Shown here one piece after another: positions 44,530 through 53,736 of a stretch of 64,000 bases of DNA. Location: the NCBI GenBank assembly GCA_002212985.1, contig NBMY01000071.1, positions 21,305-85,304 on the forward strand, read 5' to 3'. Origin of the DNA: Sphingobacteriales bacterium TSM_CSS. GTDB taxonomy: Bacteria > Bacteroidota > Bacteroidia > Chitinophagales > UBA2359. The first letter of the stretch is position 1. The number at the start of each line of letters is the position of its first letter. The translations under genes were made by a program, and so were the position numbers. The notes under the pieces are model-generated. The model made no database searches and had not been told where the DNA came from. It saw only the letters and a program-made list of their open reading frames with translations.

Positions 44530-47500
44530 ATGTGTAAAAATACACTGAAAATATTGTTAACAGCAATAATGCTGCTGCTTTATAAACCTGTTTTTACCCA
44601 GTCTGTTGCCGATTGCAGCCTGCTGTCTGCCGGCACCTACCAGCTTTGCGATAATTTTTCCGATGCCGATTTCACTGCCAACCCCGCATGGAACGGCGAT
44701 ACCGGCGATTTTACCACAGACGCACAGCAACTTCGAAGCAATGCCACCACAGCCAGCCCTGTGCAACTAATCACACCGGTTGTTCTAAACATGGCCGGCA
44801 ATGATATACAGTGGGAATTTTTGGCGCAGCTAAAATTTAATACCTCTTCCAACAATTATACCGATGTTTTTCTTGCCTCCAATACCGATAACCTGAAAGC
44901 CGATGTGAGCGGTTACTTTGTGCGCATTGGCGGAACCCCCGATGAAGTAAGCCTGTGGAGAAAAGACGGCACAACTCCGGTTTTGTTGGTTGATGGCGTT
45001 GACGGCATTACCGCAAGTACCAACAACCTGCTGCGCATTAAAGTCCTGCGCACCGCCGCCGGCGAATGGACGTTGCTGCGCGATTTGGGACTTACCGGCT
45101 CCTATTTTACCGAAGGCACCGCCACCGATGCCACCTATACCGCCGGCACCCAGTTTGGCATATTGCTCAACTACACTTCCAGCAACAGCGGCAATTTTTA
45201 TTTCGATGATTTTTACATAGGCACTCCCATCATAGATACTACTGTGCCGGTAGTTACCAATGTATTTGCACCATCGGGCACAACGGTTGTGGTGCAGTTT
45301 TCAGAGCCGCTCAATGCGGCATCGGCACAAAACGCCGGCAATTACCTGCTCAATGGCACGGTAAATCCGGTTTCGGCTACGCTCACATCGGGCACTACCA
45401 TTACCCTTGCCTTTGCTGCACCCTTTACATCGGGGCAAACGAATACCCTGCAAATTTCGGGCGTGCAAGATGCCGCGGGCAATACCATGCTTTCGGCAAA
45501 TTTCAACTTTACCTGGTATATACCCCAACCCGCCGATGTGCTGATGAACGAAATTTTTGCCGACCCCACACCCGTGGTTGGCCTGCCCGATGCCGAATTT
45601 ATAGAACTTTACAACAATACCGGCTATGCCATTAACCTTAACGGCTGGGGTTTTACCAAAACCTATCCTGCCATAGAATACACCCTGCCCCCTGCAACAC
45701 TTGCCCCAAACGGATACCTTATTGTATGCGCCACCGCCAATGCACCTCTGTACGAACCCTTCGGGCAAACGCTGGGCATCTTGAGCAGCGCCACCTACCT
45801 TACCAATTCGGGCAGTAACTTAACCCTGCTTTCTCCCGATGGAACGGTTATTGATCAGGTAAACTACTCCGATGACTGGTACCAAAACACCCAAAAAGCC
45901 GAGGGAGGCTGGTCTTTAGAGCGCATTGACCCCCAAAACCCCTGCAACAGCGCCAACAACTGGATAGCCTCCATTAATCCCAACGGCGGCACACCGGCAG
46001 CCCAAAACAGCGTTACCGGTGTAATTACAGATACTACCCCGCCTCAAATTAGCGGCTACTCGCTTATAAATGCCAATGCCATAGAAATTAGCTTTACCGA
46101 ACCCCTAACCGGGTCCGCTTTGGGCAACCCGGGCAACTACCAGTTTAATGCCGGAAGCGGGTTAAGCGTGGTTTCGGTTATTGAAGAAGCCCAAACCCTA
46201 ACCCTGCTGCTCAATGCCAATATGTTGGAAGGGGTAATTTACACCATCAGCATAGGAGAGGTGCAGGATTGTTCGGGTAATGTAGCAGAAGGATTGCAAA
46301 TACAGGCAGGCATTGCGCAACCGGCCAACGCCTACGATGTACTTATGACCGAAATTTTTGCCGATACCGAACCGCCGGCGCAGTACCCCAATCCCAACCT
46401 TACCCTGCCAAAAGTGCGCTTTGTAGAATTGTATAACCGAAGCAACAAAATTATTGACCTTGCCGGCTGGCAGTTTCGCGATGCTACCGATACCGCCTAC
46501 CTCAGCTCCTATTTGCTGCTGCCGCAAACCTATATGGTGCTTTGCTCTTCTACCCAAACAGCAGAACTGGCCGCTTTGGGCATTGCCGTACTGGGTGTAA
46601 CCGGTTTTCCTGCCCTTAACACCACCGGCGATAACCTGCTGTTAGTGAATGCCGCCGGCACCTACGTTCATGCGGTAAACTACCAAAAAAGCTGGTATGC
46701 CGATGCCATAAAGGCCGAAGGCGGCTATACGCTGGAAATGATAGACCCCAACAACCCCTGCGAAGAAGCCCGAAACTGGCGCGCCTCCAATGCCGATGCC
46801 GGCGGAACACCCGGTGCCCAAAATTCGGTATATGCATCCAACCCCGATGTTACCCTGCCCGACCTGCTTCGGGCCGAGGCCATCAATCCCACCACGGTAG
46901 TCCTCTTTTTTACTGAAACCCTTAACCGGCAGGCAGCTTCAGATGTTGCGCAATACAGCATCAGCAACGGCGTTGGCAACCCCCTTTCGGCAACCGTGCC
47001 GCTTACCAATTTTAAAACCGTAGTGCTTACCCTGGCCGCCCCCATAGCAGACAATACCATTTACACCGTATCGGTTGGCCAGCAGGTAACCGATTGCGCC
47101 GGCAATGCCGTAGGGCAACTGTACAGTCAGGCGCCGTTTGGCATTGCCCACGCCGCACAACCCAATGATATGGTCATAAACGAAATACTGTTTAACCCTG
47201 CCACGGGCGGTTATGATTATGTGGAACTCTACAACCGAACCAATACCGTATTGAGCCTCAACGGCTGGTACACCGCCAACACAGAACCCGAAACAGCCGA
47301 TACGCTGGTAAACCACGAACTGATGGTGACCGAAGTATTTTCGCTGCACCCGGGCGCTTACGTGGTATTAACCGAAAATGTGGCCGATATAATACTAAGG
47401 TATGGTCAATGCGGCGCAACTTTAAACCCCGCCCGTTTTATACAAACCGGCCTGCCCACCTTAGACGATACCGAAGGCACCATTGCCATAACCGACCTGT

Positions 47501-48030
47501 TTAATACAACGGTAATTGACCGCGTTGATTATTTAGACGACTGGCACAACGAAATTTTAGACAACAAAGACGGCGTATCGTTAGAGCGCATTAACCCCGA
47601 TGCCGCCTCCGACAGCCCCGATAATTGGCAGTCTGCTGCCTCAACGGCCTGCTACGGAACGCCCTCGCTGCCCAACTCGCAATCAGCCGTGCCCGGCATC
47701 GGTACCGAAACCTTTACCGTTTTACCGCAGGCCTTTTCACCCGACGGCGACGGCAACGATGATTTTACCCTCATCAGCTACCAATTGCCCAACCCCGGCT
47801 ATATTGCCAACATCACCATTTACGATGAGCGCGGCCGCGAAGTGCGCCGTCTGGTACAAAACGAATTGCTGGGTACACAGGGCTTTTACAAATGGGACGG
47901 CATTACCAGCAACTCGCCCGCCGAAAAAGCATCGCTTGGCATTTACATTCTCTACATAGAACTCTTTAACCTTAGCGGCGATGTACAAAAGATTAAAAAA
48001 ACCTGCGTAGTTGGCGGTAAACTCAACTAA
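44530..48030 (+). CDS. Lamin-tail/Ig-like repeat secreted protein with FlgD-like C-terminal domain
   Basis: 1166 residues from the ATG at 44530, the start of the signal peptide (MCKNTLKILLTAIMLLLY). About 260 residues of beta-sandwich follow (DNFSDADF, YLIV-type strands). Then three alternating modules: SbsA/Big_5-like Ig repeats with the motif VVQFSEPLNAASAQNAGNY...ISGVQDAAGN, and lamin-tail domains beginning VLMNEIFADP, VLMTEIFADTE and MVINEILFNP with E-[LF]-Y-N-[RN]-[TS]. The C-terminus (QAFSPDGDGNDDFTLI, LFNLSGDVQKIKKTC) is a FlgD-like Ig fold that can serve as a T9SS sorting or gliding-associated domain. Probably a cell-surface adhesin or structural protein. Confidence 0.85.
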   Translation: MCKNTLKILLTAIMLLLYKPVFTQSVADCSLLSAGTYQLCDNFSDADFTANPAWNGDTGDFTTDAQQLRSNATTASPVQLITPVVLNMAGNDIQWEFLAQLKFNTSSNNYTDVFLASNTDNLKADVSGYFVRIGGTPDEVSLWRKDGTTPVLLVDGVDGITASTNNLLRIKVLRTAAGEWTLLRDLGLTGSYFTEGTATDATYTAGTQFGILLNYTSSNSGNFYFDDFYIGTPIIDTTVPVVTNVFAPSGTTVVVQFSEPLNAASAQNAGNYLLNGTVNPVSATLTSGTTITLAFAAPFTSGQTNTLQISGVQDAAGNTMLSANFNFTWYIPQPADVLMNEIFADPTPVVGLPDAEFIELYNNTGYAINLNGWGFTKTYPAIEYTLPPATLAPNGYLIVCATANAPLYEPFGQTLGILSSATYLTNSGSNLTLLSPDGTVIDQVNYSDDWYQNTQKAEGGWSLERIDPQNPCNSANNWIASINPNGGTPAAQNSVTGVITDTTPPQISGYSLINANAIEISFTEPLTGSALGNPGNYQFNAGSGLSVVSVIEEAQTLTLLLNANMLEGVIYTISIGEVQDCSGNVAEGLQIQAGIAQPANAYDVLMTEIFADTEPPAQYPNPNLTLPKVRFVELYNRSNKIIDLAGWQFRDATDTAYLSSYLLLPQTYMVLCSSTQTAELAALGIAVLGVTGFPALNTTGDNLLLVNAAGTYVHAVNYQKSWYADAIKAEGGYTLEMIDPNNPCEEARNWRASNADAGGTPGAQNSVYASNPDVTLPDLLRAEAINPTTVVLFFTETLNRQAASDVAQYSISNGVGNPLSATVPLTNFKTVVLTLAAPIADNTIYTVSVGQQVTDCAGNAVGQLYSQAPFGIAHAAQPNDMVINEILFNPATGGYDYVELYNRTNTVLSLNGWYTANTEPETADTLVNHELMVTEVFSLHPGAYVVLTENVADIILRYGQCGATLNPARFIQTGLPTLDDTEGTIAITDLFNTTVIDRVDYLDDWHNEILDNKDGVSLERINPDAASDSPDNWQSAASTACYGTPSLPNSQSAVPGIGTETFTVLPQAFSPDGDGNDDFTLISYQLPNPGYIANITIYDERGREVRRLVQNELLGTQGFYKWDGITSNSPAEKASLGIYILYIELFNLSGDVQKIKKTCVVGGKLN

Positions 48031-48094
48031 TGTATCAATACAAACCAACATCAGCCAATCATTTTATTTCACTAAATCATAACCCTTTAATCAC

Positions 48095-50239
48095 ATGCCT
48101 GTTCAACCCAAAATCTGCCACGCTGCAACAAAAGTATTTTTTGCAACCTTAATGCTTGCTGTTGTTTTTTCGGGTTGTAAAACCAAAGAATTGGCACAAT
48201 GCCATGCCGATATGGCGCAGCAAATTAACCTGAACCGGGCCGAACACCTTAACGCCGATGCGTTGGAAACACTCTACCGCCTCAACAACCCCACCGAAAG
48301 TTTCAGGCTGGCAGCCCAATCGTGGCAGTTGCAGCCCAACCGAAACGCCTATGAAACCCTGCTGAAAGCCTACTACAACGATGTGTTTGAGATAGACAGG
48401 AATTACTATGCCACACCGTTTTACCAAACGGCATACACCTTTAAAAACACCATTTACAACGCCACCTTTTCGCCCGACGGGCAGTACCTTATTGCCGATG
48501 CCGGCAACAACGCGCAACTCATAAACGTGGCCACCGGTGCCGTTACCGAACTCAACGCACACAACCGCCCTATTTACTCGGTTGGGTTTACCCCAAACGG
48601 CATTTATGCCTTTACCACCTCCGAAGACTATACCGCCGTTTTATGGGACAGCGCCGGTAAACTGCTGTTGCACCTTAAAGGCCACAATGCTCCGGTGTTT
48701 GACCTCAACGTTTCGCCCGATGGCAACACCATTGCCACTGCCGGCTGGGACGGTACCATAAGGCTGTGGGATTGGCAGGGCAATAACACGCAGGTAATTA
48801 CCCCCGGCAACAACATGGAACTTCTTACCTTTGTAAGAATTTCGCCCGACGGGCGTTACCTGCTTACCTCTGATGGGTTTAAACTGGCCTTTTTTGATTT
48901 GAAAAATCCGGTAAAACTGCTGTTTACCGTTGTTCAAACCACCGACACCTATACCGATGCTGCTTTTTCGCCAACCGGCGCTACCTTTGCCGTAAGCACC
49001 GCTTATGGTGTAACCGATTTGTATGATATGCAGGGCAAATACCTCAAAACCTTGTACGGGCATGGCGCACCCATACGCCACCTCGCCTTTTCGCCCGATG
49101 GCAAATACTTTGTAACCGCCGCTGCCGATAAAACCGCCATCATTTGGGACGCCGCATCGGGTACGCTTAAAACCGTGCTGCGCGGACACAAAGCGCCGCT
49201 GTACCATGCCCGCTTTTCTTACGACGGCGAATATGTGCTTACTACTTCCGAAGATGGAACCGCGCGGCTTTGGAACTGGAAATCGGGAAAAATTAACCGG
49301 CTGGCCGATAATGCCGTAAGCCAAACCGTTTTTTCGCCCGATGAACAACACATCATCACGACTGATACCACCCACCTTACCAAAGTATGGAACTGGAACG
49401 GCAACTTAGTAAACACCCTCAAAACGCCTGCCAATGCCGTTGCCTATGCCTATTACCCGCCGGCACAACTGTTTACCGCCACCCAAAACAACTACGAAAC
49501 GCTGGTGTGGAACGACCAGAACAAGCAGGTGCTATCGCTTCAGGGAAACTCGGCAAAGGGATATAATGTATGGTTTTCGCCTAAACAAACCCATATCTTT
49601 ACCGCCGACCAATACGGCAACGCCCAAATTTGGGATTGGAACGGCAACCGCTTGGCCGCATTTAGCGCACATACCGACTGGCTTACCAACGCCGCTTTTT
49701 CGCACAACAACAAGTATATTGCCACCGCATCTTTTGACCATACCGCCAAGTTATGGAACCTGGCCGGCGAAAACTTAGCTACCCTTGCCGGACACGCAAA
49801 AACGCTTACCGCGGTGCGCTTCTCAAAAGATGGCAGGCAACTGGTTACCACTTCTAAAGATGGTAAAGCCTTGCTTTGGAGTATGGACAGCAACGCCAAC
49901 CCCACTATTGACCTAGTTATAGCCCCCTACGCCGGCGAACTGAACGATGCCGATTTTGCCCCCGATGGCGACTATGTGGCCATTGCCGCCGAAAACGGTT
50001 CGGCCTCTGTATGGAATGGAAAAGGACAACCCGTTATAACTATTTTTGCTGCTCCCGGCCGCCCCCTGCAACAGGTAAGGTTTAACCATACCGGCGAGTG
50101 GCTGGCCACCGTAGCTGGCAATGAAAGCCCAATGCTTTGGCCAACCGGCGCCGATGTGCTGCTCAAAAACGCCGCCGATAGAGGGGTAAAAAACCTTAGC
50201 CCCGAAGAATTGCAATGGTACGAAGCCGATGAAGAGTAA
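48095..50239 (+). CDS. WD40-repeat lipoprotein (two propellers)
   Basis: 714 residues. Lipobox VVFSGC about residue 28. A helical segment of about 80 residues precedes roughly fourteen WD40 units, enough for two seven-bladed propellers. Typical units: YSVGFTPNGIYAFTTSEDYT, LNVSPDGNTIATAGWDGTIR then LWDW, LAFSPDGKYFVTAAADKTAI then IWD, NAAFSHNNKYIATASFDHTA then KLWN. The end LSPEELQWY is similar to the tail of WD40-STAND proteins, but no NTPase domain is present. Likely a periplasmic protein-interaction scaffold. Its partner is unknown; the giant secreted protein gene ends 65 nt upstream. Confidence 0.88.
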   Translation: MPVQPKICHAATKVFFATLMLAVVFSGCKTKELAQCHADMAQQINLNRAEHLNADALETLYRLNNPTESFRLAAQSWQLQPNRNAYETLLKAYYNDVFEIDRNYYATPFYQTAYTFKNTIYNATFSPDGQYLIADAGNNAQLINVATGAVTELNAHNRPIYSVGFTPNGIYAFTTSEDYTAVLWDSAGKLLLHLKGHNAPVFDLNVSPDGNTIATAGWDGTIRLWDWQGNNTQVITPGNNMELLTFVRISPDGRYLLTSDGFKLAFFDLKNPVKLLFTVVQTTDTYTDAAFSPTGATFAVSTAYGVTDLYDMQGKYLKTLYGHGAPIRHLAFSPDGKYFVTAAADKTAIIWDAASGTLKTVLRGHKAPLYHARFSYDGEYVLTTSEDGTARLWNWKSGKINRLADNAVSQTVFSPDEQHIITTDTTHLTKVWNWNGNLVNTLKTPANAVAYAYYPPAQLFTATQNNYETLVWNDQNKQVLSLQGNSAKGYNVWFSPKQTHIFTADQYGNAQIWDWNGNRLAAFSAHTDWLTNAAFSHNNKYIATASFDHTAKLWNLAGENLATLAGHAKTLTAVRFSKDGRQLVTTSKDGKALLWSMDSNANPTIDLVIAPYAGELNDADFAPDGDYVAIAAENGSASVWNGKGQPVITIFAAPGRPLQQVRFNHTGEWLATVAGNESPMLWPTGADVLLKNAADRGVKNLSPEELQWYEADEE

Positions 50240-50337
50240 GACGGCAGGGCAGGGTTTATGGTAGTTGGCCAGGCTTTGCCGAAAACGGTCATGACAGCAT
50301 GAATGCTTGGGAAATAACAATTAACAACTTTTGGCAC

Positions 50338-50868
50338 ATGGATAACCTGCACTTTTTCATTTACTGCTGGCAAAAAGACGTAAAAAGAACATTGGTTGCC
50401 CTTAAAGCATTGCCCCAAGAAATGCACTTGTTGCAATACCGCCCGCACGAAAAAAGCCGCTCTGCCCTTGAAATTATAGGCCATATTTTGCCTCATGCCG
50501 AAGATTTGCAAAAAGCCATAGATACCATGGAAATTGCAGAGCAGCAAAAAAATTTCGATAGTATGGAAGAAGCTATCCAATACTACCAAACCCAATCGCA
50601 GTTATTAACAGATAAACTGCAATTGGTGGAGGAGCAGATTTGGACAAACGGTATGGTAAAATTAACCGTTAATGGCATTCAACTGTATGAGGGTAAAATG
50701 ATGAACCTGTTTTGGGATTTGCTTTTTGATACCATACACCACCGCGGACAACTAACTACCTACTACCGCGCTATGGGAGTACGCAACCCCTCGGTTTACG
50801 GTCCAACTGCCGAAGATATGGAAAGTTTTATGGCTGCCGCTATTTTAAAAAGCAAAATGCCGAAATAG
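50338..50868 (+). CDS. DinB family protein
   Basis: 176 residues from the ATG at 50338; an upstream ATG at 50299 would add 13. The four-helix bundle has the putative metal His residues in the family order: EIIGHILPHAEDL near residue 45 and DTIHHRGQLTTYYRAMGV near residue 135. Related DinB/YfiT proteins are thiol-dependent transferases or damage-inducible proteins of unknown reaction. Monocistronic; converges on TIGR02757 gene across a hairpin. Confidence 0.85.
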   Translation: MDNLHFFIYCWQKDVKRTLVALKALPQEMHLLQYRPHEKSRSALEIIGHILPHAEDLQKAIDTMEIAEQQKNFDSMEEAIQYYQTQSQLLTDKLQLVEEQIWTNGMVKLTVNGIQLYEGKMMNLFWDLLFDTIHHRGQLTTYYRAMGVRNPSVYGPTAEDMESFMAAAILKSKMPK

Positions 50869-50969
50869 GAAATTATACTAATTTGGCATTATTTGGGTAA
50901 TTTCCTTTAGCATTAATACAAGGCAAAAAGGCAAAACGACATAAATACAAAAATATATGAAGATAAAAA

Positions 50970-51000
50970 GATATCGGATGTTTTTAAAACATCCGATATC
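50970..51000. terminator. 15-bp perfect palindromic terminator
   Basis: GATATCGGATGTTTT (50970-50984) pairs perfectly with AAAACATCCGATATC (50986-51000) around a single T. On the minus strand a T-rich run follows (complement of 50961-50969), so it best serves the TIGR02757 gene; it also lies after the convergent DinB gene. Confidence 0.75.
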
Positions 51001-51092
51001 CGTGTGTATGCGATGTCTGTGTTGTTTAACCAAGATTACAGTAGCGCCTAAATAAGTTACCTACTTTGCTAAATAAACAGCCGCCCGGCTGT

Positions 51093-51884
51093 TTACTGCC
51101 ATTCAAGCGTGTTATTTTTTTGCAGCAAGCCCATGCCAAACAAGGCAAAATCATACTTTACCGGGTCGGCGGGGTTAAAGCGGCGCAGGTTGGCGGTAAG
51201 TTCCAGTACGGCTTGCCAATCGGTTTGTTTGCGTTGCAGCAGGTTCAACATTCGGGCAATGCGGTCAACGTGTACATCTAAAGGGCAAAGCAGTTGGGCG
51301 GGGTTAATTTTTTTCCACAGTCCAAAATCAACACCGCAGTTATCGGTGCGCACCATCCAGCGCAAAAACATGTTGAGCCTTTTGCAGGCCGAGTTTCGCA
51401 ACGGATTGGGTACGTGTTTTTGGGTGCGGGTGGGCGCAAAGGGCAGGTTAAAAAACAATTGGTGAAACCCTGCCAGAGCCGGGCCGGCATGTGGTTGTTG
51501 GGGTTGTAGAAATTGGGTAAAAGCATGTTCCAAAGATGTGTGGCGGGCATAGTACCATCGGAAAAATTCTACAAAATACAGCGCATCGGTAGGGTTAAAG
51601 GTGCGGTGTTTAAAATGCACAAAGCCTTTCAGGTCGGTATCGTGGCAGTGCAGCACAAACCGGTGCGGGTCGTTATCCATACAGGCCAAAAAGTTGTTGG
51701 CGCTGTTAATAATAGATTTACGGCTGCCCCATGCAAGGGTGGCGGCAATAAAGGCGGCAATTTCCTTATCGGGCAGGTGGGTAAAGCGGTGCGGTACCGA
51801 AATGGGGTCGTTTTCAATAAACGAGGGTTGGTTGAACCGCGCAGCCTGTGTTTCCAGCAGTTCGTGCAATTGTTCAAAAGTCAT
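51093..51884 (-). CDS. TIGR02757 family (DUF2400) protein
   Basis: 263 residues. Characteristic segments: ENDPISVPHRFTHLPDKEIA, FIAATLAWGSRKSIINSANN, FVHFKHRTFNPTDALYF, LNMFLRWMVRTDNCGVDFGL and QLLCPLDVHVDRIARML. The C-terminal half has the helix-hairpin-helix-like LDVH-x-[DG]-x-x-[AG] turn of HhH-GPD relatives, so DNA binding is suspected, but no activity is established for the family. Start ATG at 51884 fits; nothing is co-oriented nearby. Confidence 0.9.
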   Translation of the reverse strand: MTFEQLHELLETQAARFNQPSFIENDPISVPHRFTHLPDKEIAAFIAATLAWGSRKSIINSANNFLACMDNDPHRFVLHCHDTDLKGFVHFKHRTFNPTDALYFVEFFRWYYARHTSLEHAFTQFLQPQQPHAGPALAGFHQLFFNLPFAPTRTQKHVPNPLRNSACKRLNMFLRWMVRTDNCGVDFGLWKKINPAQLLCPLDVHVDRIARMLNLLQRKQTDWQAVLELTANLRRFNPADPVKYDFALFGMGLLQKNNTLEWQ

Positions 51885-52533
51885 GGGTGCAAAGGTACAA
51901 AAAGAACGGGGTAAAACCTGCGAAAGACACCGGCAACAGGCAGCGCTTCCAAACCCAACGGCTAACTAACCTAACGTCAAACAAAAATAAACAAATTGAC
52001 AACCAGTTATCTTTAAACTTTAGTTCATAATCCCATAATTCGGGCAAGTTAATTTAGGAAAGCACAAAGCACGGCTCATAATTCGTAATTCATAATTCTC
52101 TATTACTGCACCACCAGTTTGCCGCTTGCCTCATACTGCTTGTACGCGACCCTGAATTGTTTGATTAATGCGGCGGTTTATGGCTACTTACCTAATCCCC
52201 GCTTGCTCGAGGCTGTGCCTTATAATAAGTGCATTTCGTTAAATTTTATGAGGCTAAGCCTCTGTTTTACGCAACTCGCGAGGCGAAGCCTCGCGCAGGC
52301 AAGGAAATTACTCATAAGTGGTTATTCGCACCATAAATACACCGATAGCGCTTAAATTGGGGGCAAACAGGTTAAAATCGGCAACCGAAACCATGCCGTC
52401 CATATTGCAGTCGTTACACAGGTATTGGTTAACGGCGCTGGGGTTGTAAGCGTAACTATTGTAATTTTTAGTAGTCAACATTTAATCTGACAATTGCAAC
52501 ATAACTATTGATTGTCAGATTAAATATTCACTA
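51885..52533. pseudogene. Gene-graveyard region: sorting-domain and dockerin remnants
   Basis: On the minus strand 52104-52160 still reads FRVAYKQYEASGKLVVQ-stop, the tail of a T9SS type A sorting domain. At 52324-52470 a second frame reads NQYLCNDCNMDGMVSVADFN followed by LFAPNLS, an intact-looking dockerin type I loop close to that of the Omp28-like gene (29307-31400), without start codon or rest of gene. Between them lie three REP-like palindromes. Frames are broken and no upstream part of either gene exists here. Confidence 0.6.
52209..52295. repeat. Three REP-like palindromes GAGGCnnnGCCT[CT]
   Basis: GAGGCTGTGCCTT (52209-52221), GAGGCTAAGCCTC (52250-52262) and CGCGAGGCGAAGCCTCGCG (52277-52295, an 8-bp perfect stem with a GAA loop). 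The same pattern occurs at 40849-40861. Confidence 0.6.
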
Positions 52534-52537
52534 CTAA
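52468..52537. repeat. Symmetric two-stem hairpin at a gene break-point
   Basis: Left arm TTAGTAGT (52468-52475), 4-nt bulge, ATTTAATCTGACAAT (52480-52494). Right arm ATTGTCAGATTAAAT (52511-52525), 4-nt bulge, ACTACTAA (52530-52537). Both stems are perfect (8 and 15 bp) with a 16-nt loop. It provides the stop codon of the truncated YCII-like gene and separates it from the dockerin remnant. Confidence 0.8.
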
Positions 52538-52725
52538 GGTCCGGCTTGTATTAAGGTTAACCCGCCTGCTGCTGTTTCAAAACCACCTCCGCCGCATCCA
52601 AGTAAATGCCCGCCGGCTTTTAAGGCACGCAGCCACTCCATTAAACGGGGTATGCGTGCATCAAATTCCTGTTGGTTATACAATTCATCGGGGCAGCGCC
52701 AGATAAGTGCGTAGATTGTTTTCAT
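52534..52725 (-). pseudogene. Truncated YCII-related gene
   Basis: 63 codons. The N-terminal part MKTIYALIWRCPDELYNQQE and MEWLRALKAGGHLLGCGGG resemble YCII-domain proteins (about 95 residues), ending after LTLIQAGP where the full domain would continue with the D-G-P-[FY] region. The stop (TAG) lies in the inverted repeat at 52530-52537, which thus interrupts the gene. The remaining third is not found downstream. Confidence 0.65.
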
Positions 52726-52767
52726 AACGCAACGGTTAAATGGGGTGCATAAAAATTCGGTTTTGTC

Positions 52768-53676
52768 CTATTCGGCCTCGGTTAAAGCAATTTGGTTGAC
52801 CTCATCTAAGGTCTGGCTTTTTGCTCTTTCAATGCGTTCCATGCGTTTTTGGAACTGGTCCATGGCATAGGTAAGAAACATATCTATTTCAAGCCCGAAG
52901 GGGAGTTTTTCATAATGTCCAAGGCTTTCCATAATAATGCCTATGGCCGGTTCAATAAGTTCGTTCATGCGGTCTTCTATGGCTTGCCAAACGGGCTGGC
53001 CATGCTCTGCGGTAAGGCGCGAGAGGAGGTAAATACCATAGGCAATATGGCGCGATTCATCTTGTTTGAGTTTACCCACAAAATCGAGCATGCCGGGGAA
53101 AATGTTATTTTGTTTCAGTACCGAGTAATAGGCATGGTAACCGGTTTCGGCCAGTACGCCCTCTACAATCATATTGTAGGTTACCGAAGCCCGCGCCTGC
53201 GCTACCGGTGAGGGGTCGTAGAGCAAAGCGCCCAACGAGTTGGGTAGTTCTTCGGAAAACATGGTAAAGTAGCTGGGGGTGTAATAGCGGCTTAAATCGC
53301 CGGCATCGGGGCAAACCTGGGTAAAAAATCGGTTAAAAGCATCAACGTGTTTAGCTTCTTCCCACAAAAAAGAGGTAAGGAACATTTCATCTTCCAAACG
53401 CCCTTCTTTGGCCATTACCATAATAAGCGGCAGCAAATCGAGGGTTACGGCTTCTTCACCTGCCTGAAACAAGGTGGTAAGGCGCAGTATAACGTCTTGT
53501 TCAAGGTCATCTAAGTTTTTCCAGTCCCGGGCGTCTTGGGTAAAATCCAGGTCGTTGGGGTTCCAAATGCCGAAGCGTTTGGCCTTTTGCCAAAGGCGCA
53601 TAGGTGGCAGGTTGTAGTTTAGCTTTCTTCCGGAGGTGGTAATAAAATCTGTTCGCATTGGTACAGTTTTTTGCAT
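52768..53676 (-). CDS. R2-like ligand-binding oxidase (R2lox)
   Basis: 302 residues. Ferritin-like four-helix bundle with all six metal ligands in R2lox order: E74 (FQAGEEAVTLD), E107 and H110 (LWEEAKHVDAF), E172 (YNMIVEGVLAETGYHAYY), E207 and H210 (KQDESRHIAYG). The V77-Y167 pair corresponds to the Val-Tyr ether cross-link of the Mycobacterium protein. A ligand-cavity motif FSEELPNSLGALLYDPSPVA follows. Annotated often as ribonucleotide reductase beta subunit, but it lacks the radical tyrosine context and the C-terminal tail for NrdA, and no nrdA is nearby. A heterobimetallic Mn/Fe site is expected. Met7 (53658) is an alternative start. Confidence 0.9.
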   Translation of the reverse strand: MQKTVPMRTDFITTSGRKLNYNLPPMRLWQKAKRFGIWNPNDLDFTQDARDWKNLDDLEQDVILRLTTLFQAGEEAVTLDLLPLIMVMAKEGRLEDEMFLTSFLWEEAKHVDAFNRFFTQVCPDAGDLSRYYTPSYFTMFSEELPNSLGALLYDPSPVAQARASVTYNMIVEGVLAETGYHAYYSVLKQNNIFPGMLDFVGKLKQDESRHIAYGIYLLSRLTAEHGQPVWQAIEDRMNELIEPAIGIIMESLGHYEKLPFGLEIDMFLTYAMDQFQKRMERIERAKSQTLDEVNQIALTEAE

Positions 53677-53736
53677 GTTAACTAATGAATTATTATATTT
53701 ACAGTTATATCCGGCACTGCCTACTCTTTTGATTTT

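Noticed and set aside
52768..53676. Class I ribonucleotide reductase beta subunit
   Set aside because: Motif order and the Val-Tyr pair fit R2lox; no nrdA neighbour and no NrdA-binding tail.
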